Positions 56,010 to 64,000 of a stretch of 64,000 nt of DNA are shown here, one piece after another. The stretch spans positions 172,430 to 236,429 of the forward strand of contig NZFL01000017.1 of the NCBI GenBank assembly GCA_002690655.1, written 5' to 3'. The first letter of the stretch is position 1, and every line of letters begins with the position of its first letter. Both the position numbers and the translations under genes were made by a program. The DNA is from Pedosphaera sp. (GTDB lineage: Bacteria; Verrucomicrobiota; Verrucomicrobiia; Limisphaerales; AAA164-E04). The notes under the pieces are model-generated. The model made no database searches. It was not told the DNA's origin and saw nothing but the letters and a program-made list of their open reading frames with translations.

Positions 56010-57260
56010 ATGACCGAAACGCAGATCAAAGCCACGACGATTGAAGTCAACGGAATCTCTTACGATCTCCCCCCAGCCCCTATTGCTGTCATTTGCCTTG
56101 ACGGCTCAGCGGACGCTTATTTAGATGCCGCGCTGGCGAGAGACGCCATGCCTAACCTGAAAAAAATCAGTATTACAGGATACCGAGGTCAGGCAAGAGG
56201 GGCTTTACCTTCATTTACAAATGTTAACAATGCATCAATCGTCACAGGATGCCCCCCTTCAACACATGGTATCTGCGGAAACTTTTTCCTGAATCCGGAT
56301 ACAGGAGAGGAAGTCATGATGAACTCAGCCTCCTTTCTTCGAAGCGCTACGATCATGTCGGCTGCTGCCAAGGCTGGACGAAAAGTCGGGGTTGTTACTG
56401 CCAAAGAAAAATTAAGAGATATCTTTGCACACGAGCTTGAAGGGATCGCTTTCTCAACCGAAAAAGCCAATCAGTCCACCATGGAAAAACATGGTATTGA
56501 TGACGTAGAGGCATTGGTTGGCAAGGAAACACCATACATCTACAGCGGAGAGGCAAGTGTGTATGTGCTGGAGGCAGGTGTTGCTCTGCTTGAATCCGGC
56601 AGGTCCGATTTCCTTTACCTCTCCACTACCGACTATATGCAGCACACCTACGAGCCTGATGCTCCTGAATCAATTGAATTCTATCATCAATTGGACAAAG
56701 CTATGGGTAGGCTGCTTGAACTCGGGGCCCGCATCGGTATCACGGCAGACCACGGAATGAATGCAAAACAAGGGCCTGACGGCTCCCCAAATGTGATCTA
56801 CCTGGAAACGGAGTTGAGCAAAAGATTTGGCGATGGCTTTTCCGTCATCCTCCCTATCACTGATCCTTACGTCGTGCACCACGGCGCGCTGGGTTCATTT
56901 GCAGTCATTCATTGCCCAGAGGCGGCCAACAAAAACCAGATAGCAGAGTGGTGTGCTTCACAGAAAGGTGTCACCGAGGTTTACCACAAGGCAGAGGCTG
57001 CCAGCAAACTACAGCTGCCGGAGGATCGCCTGGGTGATATTGTTGTCTTGAGTGGTCGAGACATCGTGCTGGGTCGCACCCCAGCACACCATGACCTGAC
57101 AGCACTGAAAGTTGGCCTGAGATCGCATGGTGGAAGGTATGAGGAAATGGTACCGTTTATTTTTTCTGCGCCTCTGAAGCCAGATTTCCACCAGAAGGGA
57201 CTTGGCGACCCAAGGAATTTTGAAGTTTTTAGTTATACCATCAACGGACTTCAGGATTAA
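56010..57260 (+). CDS. phnA: Phosphonoacetate hydrolase
   Basis: This 416-residue alkaline-phosphatase-superfamily enzyme splits phosphonoacetate into acetate and phosphate using two zinc ions. The nucleophile and metal residues fit: Asp31 (ICLDGS), Thr70 (PSFTNVNNASIVTG), Asp208 and His212 (STTDYMQHTYEPD), Asp247-His248 (ITADHGMN) and His373 (RSHGGRYEEM). Together with the adjacent phnY it makes a two-enzyme path from phosphonoacetaldehyde to acetate. It does not need phosphate starvation in the bacteria where it was studied. It is the first gene of the operon. Confidence 0.95.
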   Translation: MTETQIKATTIEVNGISYDLPPAPIAVICLDGSADAYLDAALARDAMPNLKKISITGYRGQARGALPSFTNVNNASIVTGCPPSTHGICGNFFLNPDTGEEVMMNSASFLRSATIMSAAAKAGRKVGVVTAKEKLRDIFAHELEGIAFSTEKANQSTMEKHGIDDVEALVGKETPYIYSGEASVYVLEAGVALLESGRSDFLYLSTTDYMQHTYEPDAPESIEFYHQLDKAMGRLLELGARIGITADHGMNAKQGPDGSPNVIYLETELSKRFGDGFSVILPITDPYVVHHGALGSFAVIHCPEAANKNQIAEWCASQKGVTEVYHKAEAASKLQLPEDRLGDIVVLSGRDIVLGRTPAHHDLTALKVGLRSHGGRYEEMVPFIFSAPLKPDFHQKGLGDPRNFEVFSYTINGLQD

Positions 57261-57280
57261 AAACTATCTTCTGAGAAATT

Positions 57281-58702
57281 ATGATACCTGATTACCACTG
57301 TTTGATAGCAGGCGAGCCAGTCAAATCTGATCGATTTGTCGAAGTAGAAAATCCATATAATAATGCAATCGTAGGGAGGGTCTCCGAATGTAATGCAGCG
57401 CATACCGAAAAAGCTATCCAATCCGCATTGAGCAGCAATTCTCGTCTGACTCGCTATGAACGTTTTGAGATACTCGACAAGACGCGTCGTGATTTGTTGT
57501 CCAAGAAAGAAGAGTTTGCCAAACTGATCACATCCGAGGCTGGACTTTGCATGCGGGAAACGCTGTATGAAGTAGGCAGAGCGTGTGATGTTTTGCAGTT
57601 TTCAGCTATGGAAGCGCTCAAAGATGATGGTCAAATATTCAGCTGTGACGTTTCTCCACAGGGAAAAGCACGCAAGATTTTTACAATCCGCGAGCCTCTG
57701 AACGCCGCGGTGGCAATCACCCCGTTCAATCACCCACTCAATCAGGTAGCCCATAAATTGGGACCGGCAATCGCAGCTGGCACTCCAATCATCTTAAAAC
57801 CTTCAGAAAAAACCCCTCTGACGGCTATCAGACTTGCAGAACTTCTCTACAAAAACGGACTCCCAGGCTGGATGTTGAGCGTCGTCCTCGGAGCCACTGC
57901 GGAAGTTGCCGAACCACTCGTGCTGGACGAACGCGTTGAATTGGTAAGTTTCACCGGCAGCGTTGCTGTTGGAAAGCACATTTCCAGGACTGCAGGTTAT
58001 AAGAAATTGGTCCTTGAACTGGGAGGGAATGATCCATTGATCATCCTTGAAGATGCCGACATGGACCTGGCATTGCACCTTGCCTGTGAAGGATCGTTTC
58101 GAAACTCAGGCCAAAGATGCACGGCAGTTAAACGTATATTGGTTCACAAATCTTTGGTGAAATCATTCACGGAAGCATTTGTCAAAAAAGCAGAGACATA
58201 TCGTTCGGGGGATCCTGCATCCATGGATACCAGAGTCGGGACTGTGATTGACGAGGCTTCTGCAAAACGACTGGAATCATCTGTCAGGGAAGCCGTAGAA
58301 CAAGGAGCAAAGGTTCTTTTGGGTGGTAATCGAAATGGTGCTCTTCTCGAACCAACGGTGATATCCAATGTTCGACGTGATGCAAAAATGATCACCAGCG
58401 AATCATTTGGTCCTCTCGCTCCCATACTTGCTGTTGACGATATCGAGGATGCCATAGGATTGGCAAACTCAACACCCTACGGTTTATCATCCGGCGTCGT
58501 AACAAACAACATGGAGCACGCATTAAAGGCCGTAAGGGAGTTAAGGTGCGGCACTGTCAATATCAACGAAGTTCCCGGATATCGAATTGAATGCTCCCCT
58601 TTTGGAGGCATTAAAAACTCGGGACTGGGCATCAAGGAAGGTGTCATCGAAGCCATCAAATGCATGACCACCGTCAAAACTTTCTCTATGCCCTGGGGAT
58701 AA
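57281..58702 (+). CDS. phnY: Phosphonoacetaldehyde dehydrogenase
   Basis: The 473-residue NAD-dependent aldehyde dehydrogenase has its catalytic Cys280 in NSGQRCTAVKRILVH and its general base Glu246 in LELGGNDP, with the usual spacing of 34 residues. The cofactor-binding motif SFTGSVAVGKHISR is intact. Adjacency to phnA, 20 bases downstream, identifies its product: it oxidises phosphonoacetaldehyde to phosphonoacetate. Such enzymes are named PhnY; a generic aldehyde dehydrogenase is the alternative on sequence alone. Its 3' end overlaps the start of the kinase gene. Confidence 0.9.
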   Translation: MIPDYHCLIAGEPVKSDRFVEVENPYNNAIVGRVSECNAAHTEKAIQSALSSNSRLTRYERFEILDKTRRDLLSKKEEFAKLITSEAGLCMRETLYEVGRACDVLQFSAMEALKDDGQIFSCDVSPQGKARKIFTIREPLNAAVAITPFNHPLNQVAHKLGPAIAAGTPIILKPSEKTPLTAIRLAELLYKNGLPGWMLSVVLGATAEVAEPLVLDERVELVSFTGSVAVGKHISRTAGYKKLVLELGGNDPLIILEDADMDLALHLACEGSFRNSGQRCTAVKRILVHKSLVKSFTEAFVKKAETYRSGDPASMDTRVGTVIDEASAKRLESSVREAVEQGAKVLLGGNRNGALLEPTVISNVRRDAKMITSESFGPLAPILAVDDIEDAIGLANSTPYGLSSGVVTNNMEHALKAVRELRCGTVNINEVPGYRIECSPFGGIKNSGLGIKEGVIEAIKCMTTVKTFSMPWG

Positions 58703-61700
58703 TCAGGTTCATCTGCCTGGACAAACTGCTTGCGCTGTGTCTGTTGATAACGGCTGAGTCTGCTGCTCGATCAGGCAGCGCAGCAGACTGGAAGCACTTT
58801 ACCATGTCGGACGGCCTGCCGAGCGCTGGGGTCGCAGGCGTCACGTTCAGTTCCAAAGAGAAGGTTTGGCTGAGATATCAGGATTCAAATACCATCAGCG
58901 AATTTGACGGCTATGACATCGCTAGTCTTCAGGTTCCAGACCTGACGGCTAGCAAAGTCTATGAAAGCCGCTCGGGACAGATTTGGGCCATCCATCCCAC
59001 GGGCCTGCATCTCTGGTCCAAAAGCGAATGGCAGTCATTCAGTGTGCCTGCAATCGCAGCTGCTTATCGGAAGGTGGTTCAGCGCTTGCGCAGTCCCGTT
59101 TCACTTATCCCTCTGCAAATCAATCAATGCCTGATTCTTGCAAATGATTCTTTGCATCTTTTCAATGCAAGTCCCTACTTCGTGAAGCAAGTCCATGATC
59201 TTAACTCAAGTGTGATGGCACCATTCTCTGAAGTCATGGAGTGTAAAAACGGAGATGTCCTTTTAGCTGGAACAGGCGGGATTATATGGTTTGCCGGCCC
59301 CGCAAAGGACATAGAACAAACAGCTCATCGCTCAGTGAACATGCCGGAGGAAATACAGGACTATCAACTAACTACCCCATTGGAAAATGCGAATGAGGTT
59401 TTTACCTTCATAGGCAAAAAAGAGGGCAAACCCAGAATTGCGGTTCGTTTAGAGGGAAATACGTGGTCATGGTCTCGAATCCCTCCAAAAATAAAACTGC
59501 AGACATATTGGCATGATGCAGGCGGCTTTGGATGGGGAACTTCTTTTAATGGTCTCTACAACATCGATATAGAAAACGATTCAGTCGAATTATCCAATGC
59601 CCTCGAGGCTGGTTTGATTTTTGATGTGATATCAGACGGGGCAGGTCATTTCTGGATTGCGACAAGCGAAGGTTTGTCTCGGCAATCACCCTCATACTGG
59701 CAACTTGCACATCCTGAGTTAGGTGAATCAACGGTTTTTGATATTGCCAGAGATCGTAAAAATCATTTGTGGATGGTCACGGAGGATGCACTGATGACTT
59801 TTGACGAAAAAGGCTCTCATACTATCAATTGGCCTGAATCTCTGGAACGCATATTCAAAGGAAACCAATGCCTGTTCACCTTGCCTAATGGCTGGATTGG
59901 TGTTAATTCAGGAAATGGTCCCATTCTATTTTCTCCAGAAGCCAACTCGTTCCGTCAGATAAAATCTCCGGTCAAGAATGAAGAAGTGATCAAAATCCTG
60001 GGCAACCAGATTAACGGCGATATTGTAGTGCAGGTTAGTTCTGCGCAAAGTGATTCACATGGAATTTTTTGGACTTTCAATGGTGAATCTTTCGATGCAC
60101 TAGAAATCGATTTTGCCCCTGATATCGATGCATCTGAATATTTCTGGACCACTGAACTACCACCTGAAATATGGTTCGGAGCAAAAGATGGCATTGCCTA
60201 TGCTAATGGCAAACAGTGGGTTCAATTTGAGGCAGAGGAAGGTCTAAGCACAGACGTCCCTCATTGCATGCTTGAATTGAAGGACGGTCGACTGTGGCTT
60301 GGGGCAGGTTCCTACATTTATGAACTTCAAAGCAATCGATGGGTGCAAATCTATTTCGCAAGGGAAAAGATCAATGATCTTCTTGAAGCAAGGGATGGGA
60401 CGATCTGGGTAGCGTCCAACAATGGAGTACATCGCTACTTTCAGAAAACATGGTTGACTCACAACACAATTGAAGGCCTTCCCAGCAACACGGTTTACAT
60501 GCTCTATGAAGATGTGACAGGCAGTGTCTTTGCCGCAACAACTCGCGGTGTCTCACGCTATGCCCCGCAATCAGATATGGAAGCTCCCATTACGAATATT
60601 GAAATCCCCAAAGAAAGCAGCCAAAAGGACATAAAGCGCGGAACAGTGGTGACATTCAACAGTATCGACAAATGGGAACATACACCGAACGAGAGGCTTC
60701 TGTATTCCTACCGTCAGGACAATGAAGTCTGGCATCCATTTTCATATACAAACAATATCATTCTCGGAGACTTGCCTGCAGGAATTCACAAAATTGAAGT
60801 GCAGGCGATGGATCGAAATGGCAATATTGAAGTTCAACCACCTATTTTCCGCTTCAATTTCACCATCCCGTGGAATGAGGACCCCCGGCTGATGACCATG
60901 ACATGGGCGGCAGCTATCATTACTTTGATACTCACAGGGTTCGCCATTAATCGACATCAACAATTGAAGCGAAGCTATGCGGAGGTCGAAAAAATTGTTG
61001 ATATCCGAACAAAGGAATTAGAACAGGCCAACAAAGAGCTCCTTCAGGATCAAAAGATGAAGGCGCTTGGTACATTGGCCTCTGGAATCGCCCATGATTT
61101 CAATAGTATTCTTTCCATCATCAAAGGCTCCATACAAATCATCGAAGAGAATCCTAGCGATACTGATAAATTGCGAAAACGTGTAGGTCGAATGCATTCA
61201 GTCGTGGATCAGGGAGCTGGTATTGTTCAATCCATGCTTGGATATGTAAGGCGAAAAAATGAACCCTCTCATTTATATGATTTGAATAACGTAGTTCTGG
61301 AGGCCATACGATTTTCGAAGGACCAACAATCAACACAATCCATTGAATACCACGCAAACCCCACGATAGGAGAACTGAAAATGGCTCCTGATCTTGTTAA
61401 GCAAATCCTGATCAATTTAATTAATAATGCGGCTGATTCCATGGATCATGATGGCGTTGTGGGCATTCATTTGAATTTATTCAAGTCGTTCGCAGGTCAC
61501 GTAGCCTTGAAGCCAAGCAAAGCAGATAACTATGCTGTGCTGAGAATAATGGACAGCGGAGTTGGGATATCAGAGGAAATTGTGAGTCGAATATTCGAAC
61601 CATTTTATACAACAAAGGCCTTTTCATCGAGACGCGGCACCGGTCTTGGACTGTCGATGGTCTACGAAATGGCCAAGGAAATGGGCGCTGGACTCAGTGT

Positions 61701-61767
61701 TGATTCCAAACCGGGGCAAGGAAGTCAGTTTTTTGTCTATTTCCCGATGGAGAAAAGTTATCATTAA
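58660..61767 (+). CDS. Beta-propeller membrane sensor histidine kinase linked to phnA-phnY
   Basis: The 1035-residue protein has a short signal (FICLDKLLALCLLITAES). Reg_prop-type propeller repeats follow, such as GHFWIATSEGLSRQSP, GRLWLGAGSYIYELQS and GTIWVASNNGVHRYFQ. A Y_Y_Y beta domain (LLYSYRQDNEVWHPFSYTNN, LPAGIHKIEVQAMDRNGNI) and one membrane segment near 744-763 come next. A dimerisation helix carries His812 (GIAHDFNSIL). The ATPase domain has the N box NLINNAADSM near 918, GVGISEEIVSRIFEPFYTTK, and GTGLGLSMVYEMA near 993. There is no receiver or DNA-binding domain, and no response regulator is seen in the window. The start overlaps phnY by 43 bases. Periplasmic ligand sensing is inferred, and phosphonates are only a guess. 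Confidence 0.88.
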   Translation: MHDHRQNFLYALGIIRFICLDKLLALCLLITAESAARSGSAADWKHFTMSDGLPSAGVAGVTFSSKEKVWLRYQDSNTISEFDGYDIASLQVPDLTASKVYESRSGQIWAIHPTGLHLWSKSEWQSFSVPAIAAAYRKVVQRLRSPVSLIPLQINQCLILANDSLHLFNASPYFVKQVHDLNSSVMAPFSEVMECKNGDVLLAGTGGIIWFAGPAKDIEQTAHRSVNMPEEIQDYQLTTPLENANEVFTFIGKKEGKPRIAVRLEGNTWSWSRIPPKIKLQTYWHDAGGFGWGTSFNGLYNIDIENDSVELSNALEAGLIFDVISDGAGHFWIATSEGLSRQSPSYWQLAHPELGESTVFDIARDRKNHLWMVTEDALMTFDEKGSHTINWPESLERIFKGNQCLFTLPNGWIGVNSGNGPILFSPEANSFRQIKSPVKNEEVIKILGNQINGDIVVQVSSAQSDSHGIFWTFNGESFDALEIDFAPDIDASEYFWTTELPPEIWFGAKDGIAYANGKQWVQFEAEEGLSTDVPHCMLELKDGRLWLGAGSYIYELQSNRWVQIYFAREKINDLLEARDGTIWVASNNGVHRYFQKTWLTHNTIEGLPSNTVYMLYEDVTGSVFAATTRGVSRYAPQSDMEAPITNIEIPKESSQKDIKRGTVVTFNSIDKWEHTPNERLLYSYRQDNEVWHPFSYTNNIILGDLPAGIHKIEVQAMDRNGNIEVQPPIFRFNFTIPWNEDPRLMTMTWAAAIITLILTGFAINRHQQLKRSYAEVEKIVDIRTKELEQANKELLQDQKMKALGTLASGIAHDFNSILSIIKGSIQIIEENPSDTDKLRKRVGRMHSVVDQGAGIVQSMLGYVRRKNEPSHLYDLNNVVLEAIRFSKDQQSTQSIEYHANPTIGELKMAPDLVKQILINLINNAADSMDHDGVVGIHLNLFKSFAGHVALKPSKADNYAVLRIMDSGVGISEEIVSRIFEPFYTTKAFSSRRGTGLGLSMVYEMAKEMGAGLSVDSKPGQGSQFFVYFPMEKSYH

Positions 61768-61796
61768 CCTGATACCATCCGAACAATCTCCTGAGT

Positions 61797-63179
61797 TCAC
61801 TTATCCGATGGAGCAGATTTACGGAAAAAGTAGATACAGCTGCTAATCAAACAAAAAGTCCCCAAAAAGGTCATGAACCAGGTAAAAGCCTTGAAAAAAC
61901 CAAGTCTGGACATATCTCCCTGGGCAAGATCTTTGTATAGTTGAATACCAACAGAGCCTGTGTAACCAATAGCATCAGCTACATAGATGGCAAACACGGC
62001 GGTTCCTAGAACTTTCGTGGAGGCCATCATTCGATCGAAAAGAAGTGAACCATAGGGCACATAGGCAAGGTATGATCCAAAGCCCGTTAAAGTCAGCCAC
62101 CAAAAACCGGATATAACTCCCCAATCGAACAGGAGGGTACTTCCGCCAAGAAGCAATACGCCTGCGGTCATGACGACGAAAGCGCCAACGAGACCAGCGC
62201 GGTTGTGCTTGATAGTGTTTAAGAGCGCCATGGTGACCATGACTCCAAAAGCAACGAGGGTTTCAGTGCGGCTGATGATTGTTTGATTATCATTATATGG
62301 ATAGCCAAGGCCATCGAGAATCTCAACCATGTAATTGTCTCGAAAATCCCTGTAGGCAGTCAGGAAGAAATAGGCAATCATCAACAAGGCCAGACCCGGT
62401 AGAAAATGTTTCACAAAAGAAATACGTTTCTTCCCGTCCATGGGTTGCCGCGCGGTTCTGGCAGTGGTGTCCTGCACGCTGGGCGGTGGCAGCTGGTTGA
62501 GCATCCATACAGATAAAAAGAAAAGAGGCAAGAAATGAGCCCCAACCACTGCCGGCATCCATGCCTCACTGACTTCTCCCAATCCCCGGGCGATCATGGG
62601 ACCAAGCAAGGGAAACCAGTTCCAGGCATCAGCAACTCCTCCACTCATCATGGCTCTTCCGAAATCCTTGACAATCCCACTTGATACAATGAAGGAACAA
62701 CTCAAACCTGCGAGAAGAATTTCAGATGTCCGCCTTCCCTCAAGATACCAGACTACCAGGCCCCAGACCATCCCGAGAGGAAGCCCATTGAGAAAAATAG
62801 CTGCAAACCGCCAATCATCTGGAGCCAAACCAAATAAAACTAATGAGAGTTGTGCACCCAGAATCAACCACAATAAAGCTTTGGCTCGCTGGGATGGCTG
62901 TATCTCTGAACAAACTTTGATTCCTACATATTTACTCAGGGCGTAGCCAAGTATTTGACTGATTACAAGAGCAGTTTTCAGTGTGACTTCAGTCTCAAAA
63001 AACATGAGCCCTTCAAATTTGGCCGCAGTGAACGGCTTTCGAAAGGCGTACATGCAAAAGTAGGTACTGAAGGCAGCCGTGACAGCAAACAGGATAAAAA
63101 TGAATTCTGGCGCCTTCGCCAGCCACTTCGAAAATCTGCTAATACGGATGGAATCAAGGGTGGGCGTGGGAGTTTCCAT
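61797..63179 (-). CDS. DUF5690-type MFS-like membrane transporter
   Basis: The 460-residue protein has about twelve hydrophobic segments, and its start resembles the phosphate-ester antiporter group: FAVTAAFSTYFCMYAFRKPF. Further landmarks are LVISQILGYALSKYVGIKVC, FLNGLPLGMVWGLVVWYLEG, FFLTAYRDFRDNYMVEILDG and GFGSYLAYVPYGSLLFDRMM. This places it near the DUF5690 family, which is MFS-like and uncharacterised. It converges on the kinase gene with 29 bases between them. Because the operon lacks an uptake system, I infer that it may import a phosphonate, by analogy with GlpT/UhpT. The neighbouring hldD makes a sugar phosphate substrate another option. Confidence 0.75.
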   Translation of the reverse strand: METPTPTLDSIRISRFSKWLAKAPEFIFILFAVTAAFSTYFCMYAFRKPFTAAKFEGLMFFETEVTLKTALVISQILGYALSKYVGIKVCSEIQPSQRAKALLWLILGAQLSLVLFGLAPDDWRFAAIFLNGLPLGMVWGLVVWYLEGRRTSEILLAGLSCSFIVSSGIVKDFGRAMMSGGVADAWNWFPLLGPMIARGLGEVSEAWMPAVVGAHFLPLFFLSVWMLNQLPPPSVQDTTARTARQPMDGKKRISFVKHFLPGLALLMIAYFFLTAYRDFRDNYMVEILDGLGYPYNDNQTIISRTETLVAFGVMVTMALLNTIKHNRAGLVGAFVVMTAGVLLLGGSTLLFDWGVISGFWWLTLTGFGSYLAYVPYGSLLFDRMMASTKVLGTAVFAIYVADAIGYTGSVGIQLYKDLAQGDMSRLGFFKAFTWFMTFLGTFCLISSCIYFFRKSAPSDK

Positions 63180-63683
63180 ATGGATTCAATTTGTATTAGG
63201 ACGAGCACATTAGTTCGCATCCCACGGAATATTGAGGAAATGCATCAAAGCGAACACAAGACTCCGGCGGATTTGCACGTGCCTAGTGCACGCCAAATTA
63301 AGCATCTTTGCAAGACCAATAAGGGCAAATTGGAGATATCTTTTTCCCTGAAAAATTGAATGATAAATTTTGTTCGATTGTCAAAAATGGACGAATCTAA
63401 TATTCATTGTGATTTAGTCGAAAGTGATTGAATCGCAATAAACCCCCTTCACTCAGGAAAATTAAACATTACCTGGAAGCTATGTAACTAATTTTAAGAG
63501 TCAATATTACAGAGCTATCAAAAGACCACCTGATTACAGAAAGGGCTCATAAGAAGGGCTGAATGATCTAGAATATTTCAAATAAGTTTTGTTACTTTTT
63601 AAAACTCAGAAGAAATCGCCTTCAGATTTTTTTTCAACATCAATCACTTTACTATTGCAAAGGTCTAATCAGGCTCTATTTAT
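63180..63683. other. AT-rich intergenic region between the transporter and rpoZ
   Basis: About 500 bases without a gene. It probably holds promoters for both flanking genes, which are divergent. A tentative match for rpoZ is TTGCAA followed by TATTTA 16 bases later, but the second box is too close to the ATG to be sure. An antisense frame that runs in from the transporter (62955-63359) is a shadow. Confidence 0.4.
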
Positions 63684-63941
63684 ATGGGCTGTTTTAACTA
63701 TAAAAAGAAGAGCAAATTGAATAGCGAACTAGTCACAGAAGCATTGGACAAGGTAACCAACCCAAACATCTTGGTAAACCTTGTATCACGTCGCGTCCGA
63801 CAATTGAGCATTGGAGGAGGAAACATGAGTCGCCCATTTATTGAGACGGAACAGCCACTTGGTGCCGCGGACACCGCTCTCGAAGAAATTGTTCAAGAGA
63901 AAATCCATTTTGAAAAAATAAAGGAAGAAGATTTAAGTTAG
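63684..63941 (+). CDS. rpoZ: DNA-directed RNA polymerase omega subunit
   Basis: The 85-residue protein has the omega pattern NSELVTEALDKVTNPNILVN then LVSRRVRQLSIGG, followed by RPFIETEQPLGAADTALEEI, the part where bacterial omega proteins carry helix two and a Leu-Gly-x-x-Asp turn. Omega helps fold and hold the beta-prime subunit. The length is normal for a PVC omega. The N-terminal MGCFNYKKKSK stretch is basic and unusual. No Shine-Dalgarno sequence precedes the ATG. Confidence 0.75.
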   Translation: MGCFNYKKKSKLNSELVTEALDKVTNPNILVNLVSRRVRQLSIGGGNMSRPFIETEQPLGAADTALEEIVQEKIHFEKIKEEDLS

Positions 63942-64000
63942 GACTTTTCCCTAACATTCCTCTGAACACTCAAGGGAAAATCCATTTGAACCATGCCGGA

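Noticed and set aside
62955-63359. 134-codon plus-strand ORF over the 5' end of the transporter gene
   Set aside because: Antisense to a well-supported membrane protein, basic and with no family. Read as a shadow.
63937-63955. Weak hairpin GTTAGG/CCTAAC over the rpoZ stop codon
   Set aside because: A six-base stem with no T-tract right after it is too weak to call a terminator.
1-64000. CRISPR arrays, insertion sequences, phage genes, rRNA
   Set aside because: No spaced direct repeats, transposase, integrase or rRNA-like sequence was recognised on reading.

Overview
The window looks like chromosomal DNA from a member of the PVC superphylum, most likely a free-living (probably marine) Verrucomicrobiota. 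The evidence is family content rather than a marker tree: paired DUF1501/DUF1800 and DUF1549-DUF1553 (PSCyt/PSD) secreted proteins, a pseudopilin-like protein with the H-X9-DG tail motif, an ECF sigma/FecR-type pair, a Tat-exported sugar isomerase-like protein, a CE15-type esterase, a DUF1080 protein and a fucose-isomerase-like protein. No phage, insertion sequence, CRISPR array, rRNA or tRNA was recognised.

Layout. 0-8 kb: the start of a terpene-cyclase/prenyltransferase-repeat gene cut by the window edge, a degraded small ORF, then leuS, a DUF883 protein and recQ, mostly on the minus strand. 8-13.5 kb: a minus-strand arginine operon argJ-argB-argD-argF, followed on the same strand by a LysM coiled-coil protein and a small PH-like membrane protein, with a hairpin beyond the last gene. 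13.8-18.4 kb: a DUF1501/DUF1800 secreted pair. 18.5-19.6 kb: a frameshifted remnant of a glycolate oxidase FAD subunit (glcD-like). 19.6-33.6 kb: envelope and secretion genes (pseudopilin, FecR-like protein with its ECF sigma factor, CE15 esterase, CHRD/CXXCH protein, DUF1080, a 1015-residue unknown, PSCyt-DUF1549-DUF1553 plus DUF1501). 33.7-40.9 kb: uvrB, a BioF-like enzyme, a membrane protein, a DUF6941-like protein, folD and an SH3 protein. 41-42 kb: a decayed stretch that includes a glcF C-terminal remnant. 42-51 kb: YqaA/DedA-like protein, fucose-isomerase-like protein, SRAP, mnmE, an M42 peptidase and an S9 peptidase. 51-56 kb: an AsmA-like giant with an overlapping lipoprotein gene, then an hldD-type epimerase. 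56-63 kb: a phosphonoacetate cluster. 63.7 kb: rpoZ.

The most interesting system is at 56.0-63.2 kb. Phosphonoacetate hydrolase (phnA) and phosphonoacetaldehyde dehydrogenase (phnY) are followed, with a 43-base overlap, by a beta-propeller (Reg_prop/Y_Y_Y) membrane histidine kinase. A convergent DUF5690-type MFS protein lies just beyond. I infer a sensor-linked phosphonate use module with a candidate transporter; neither role is proven. Other notable points are the parallel decay of two glycolate oxidase subunits 22 kb apart, an insertion beside the ArgJ self-cleavage site, a Gly in place of the usual Glu in the ArgD DEVQ motif, a Glu at the S9 peptidase catalytic-Asp position, and a near absence of Shine-Dalgarno sequences in front of the genes.
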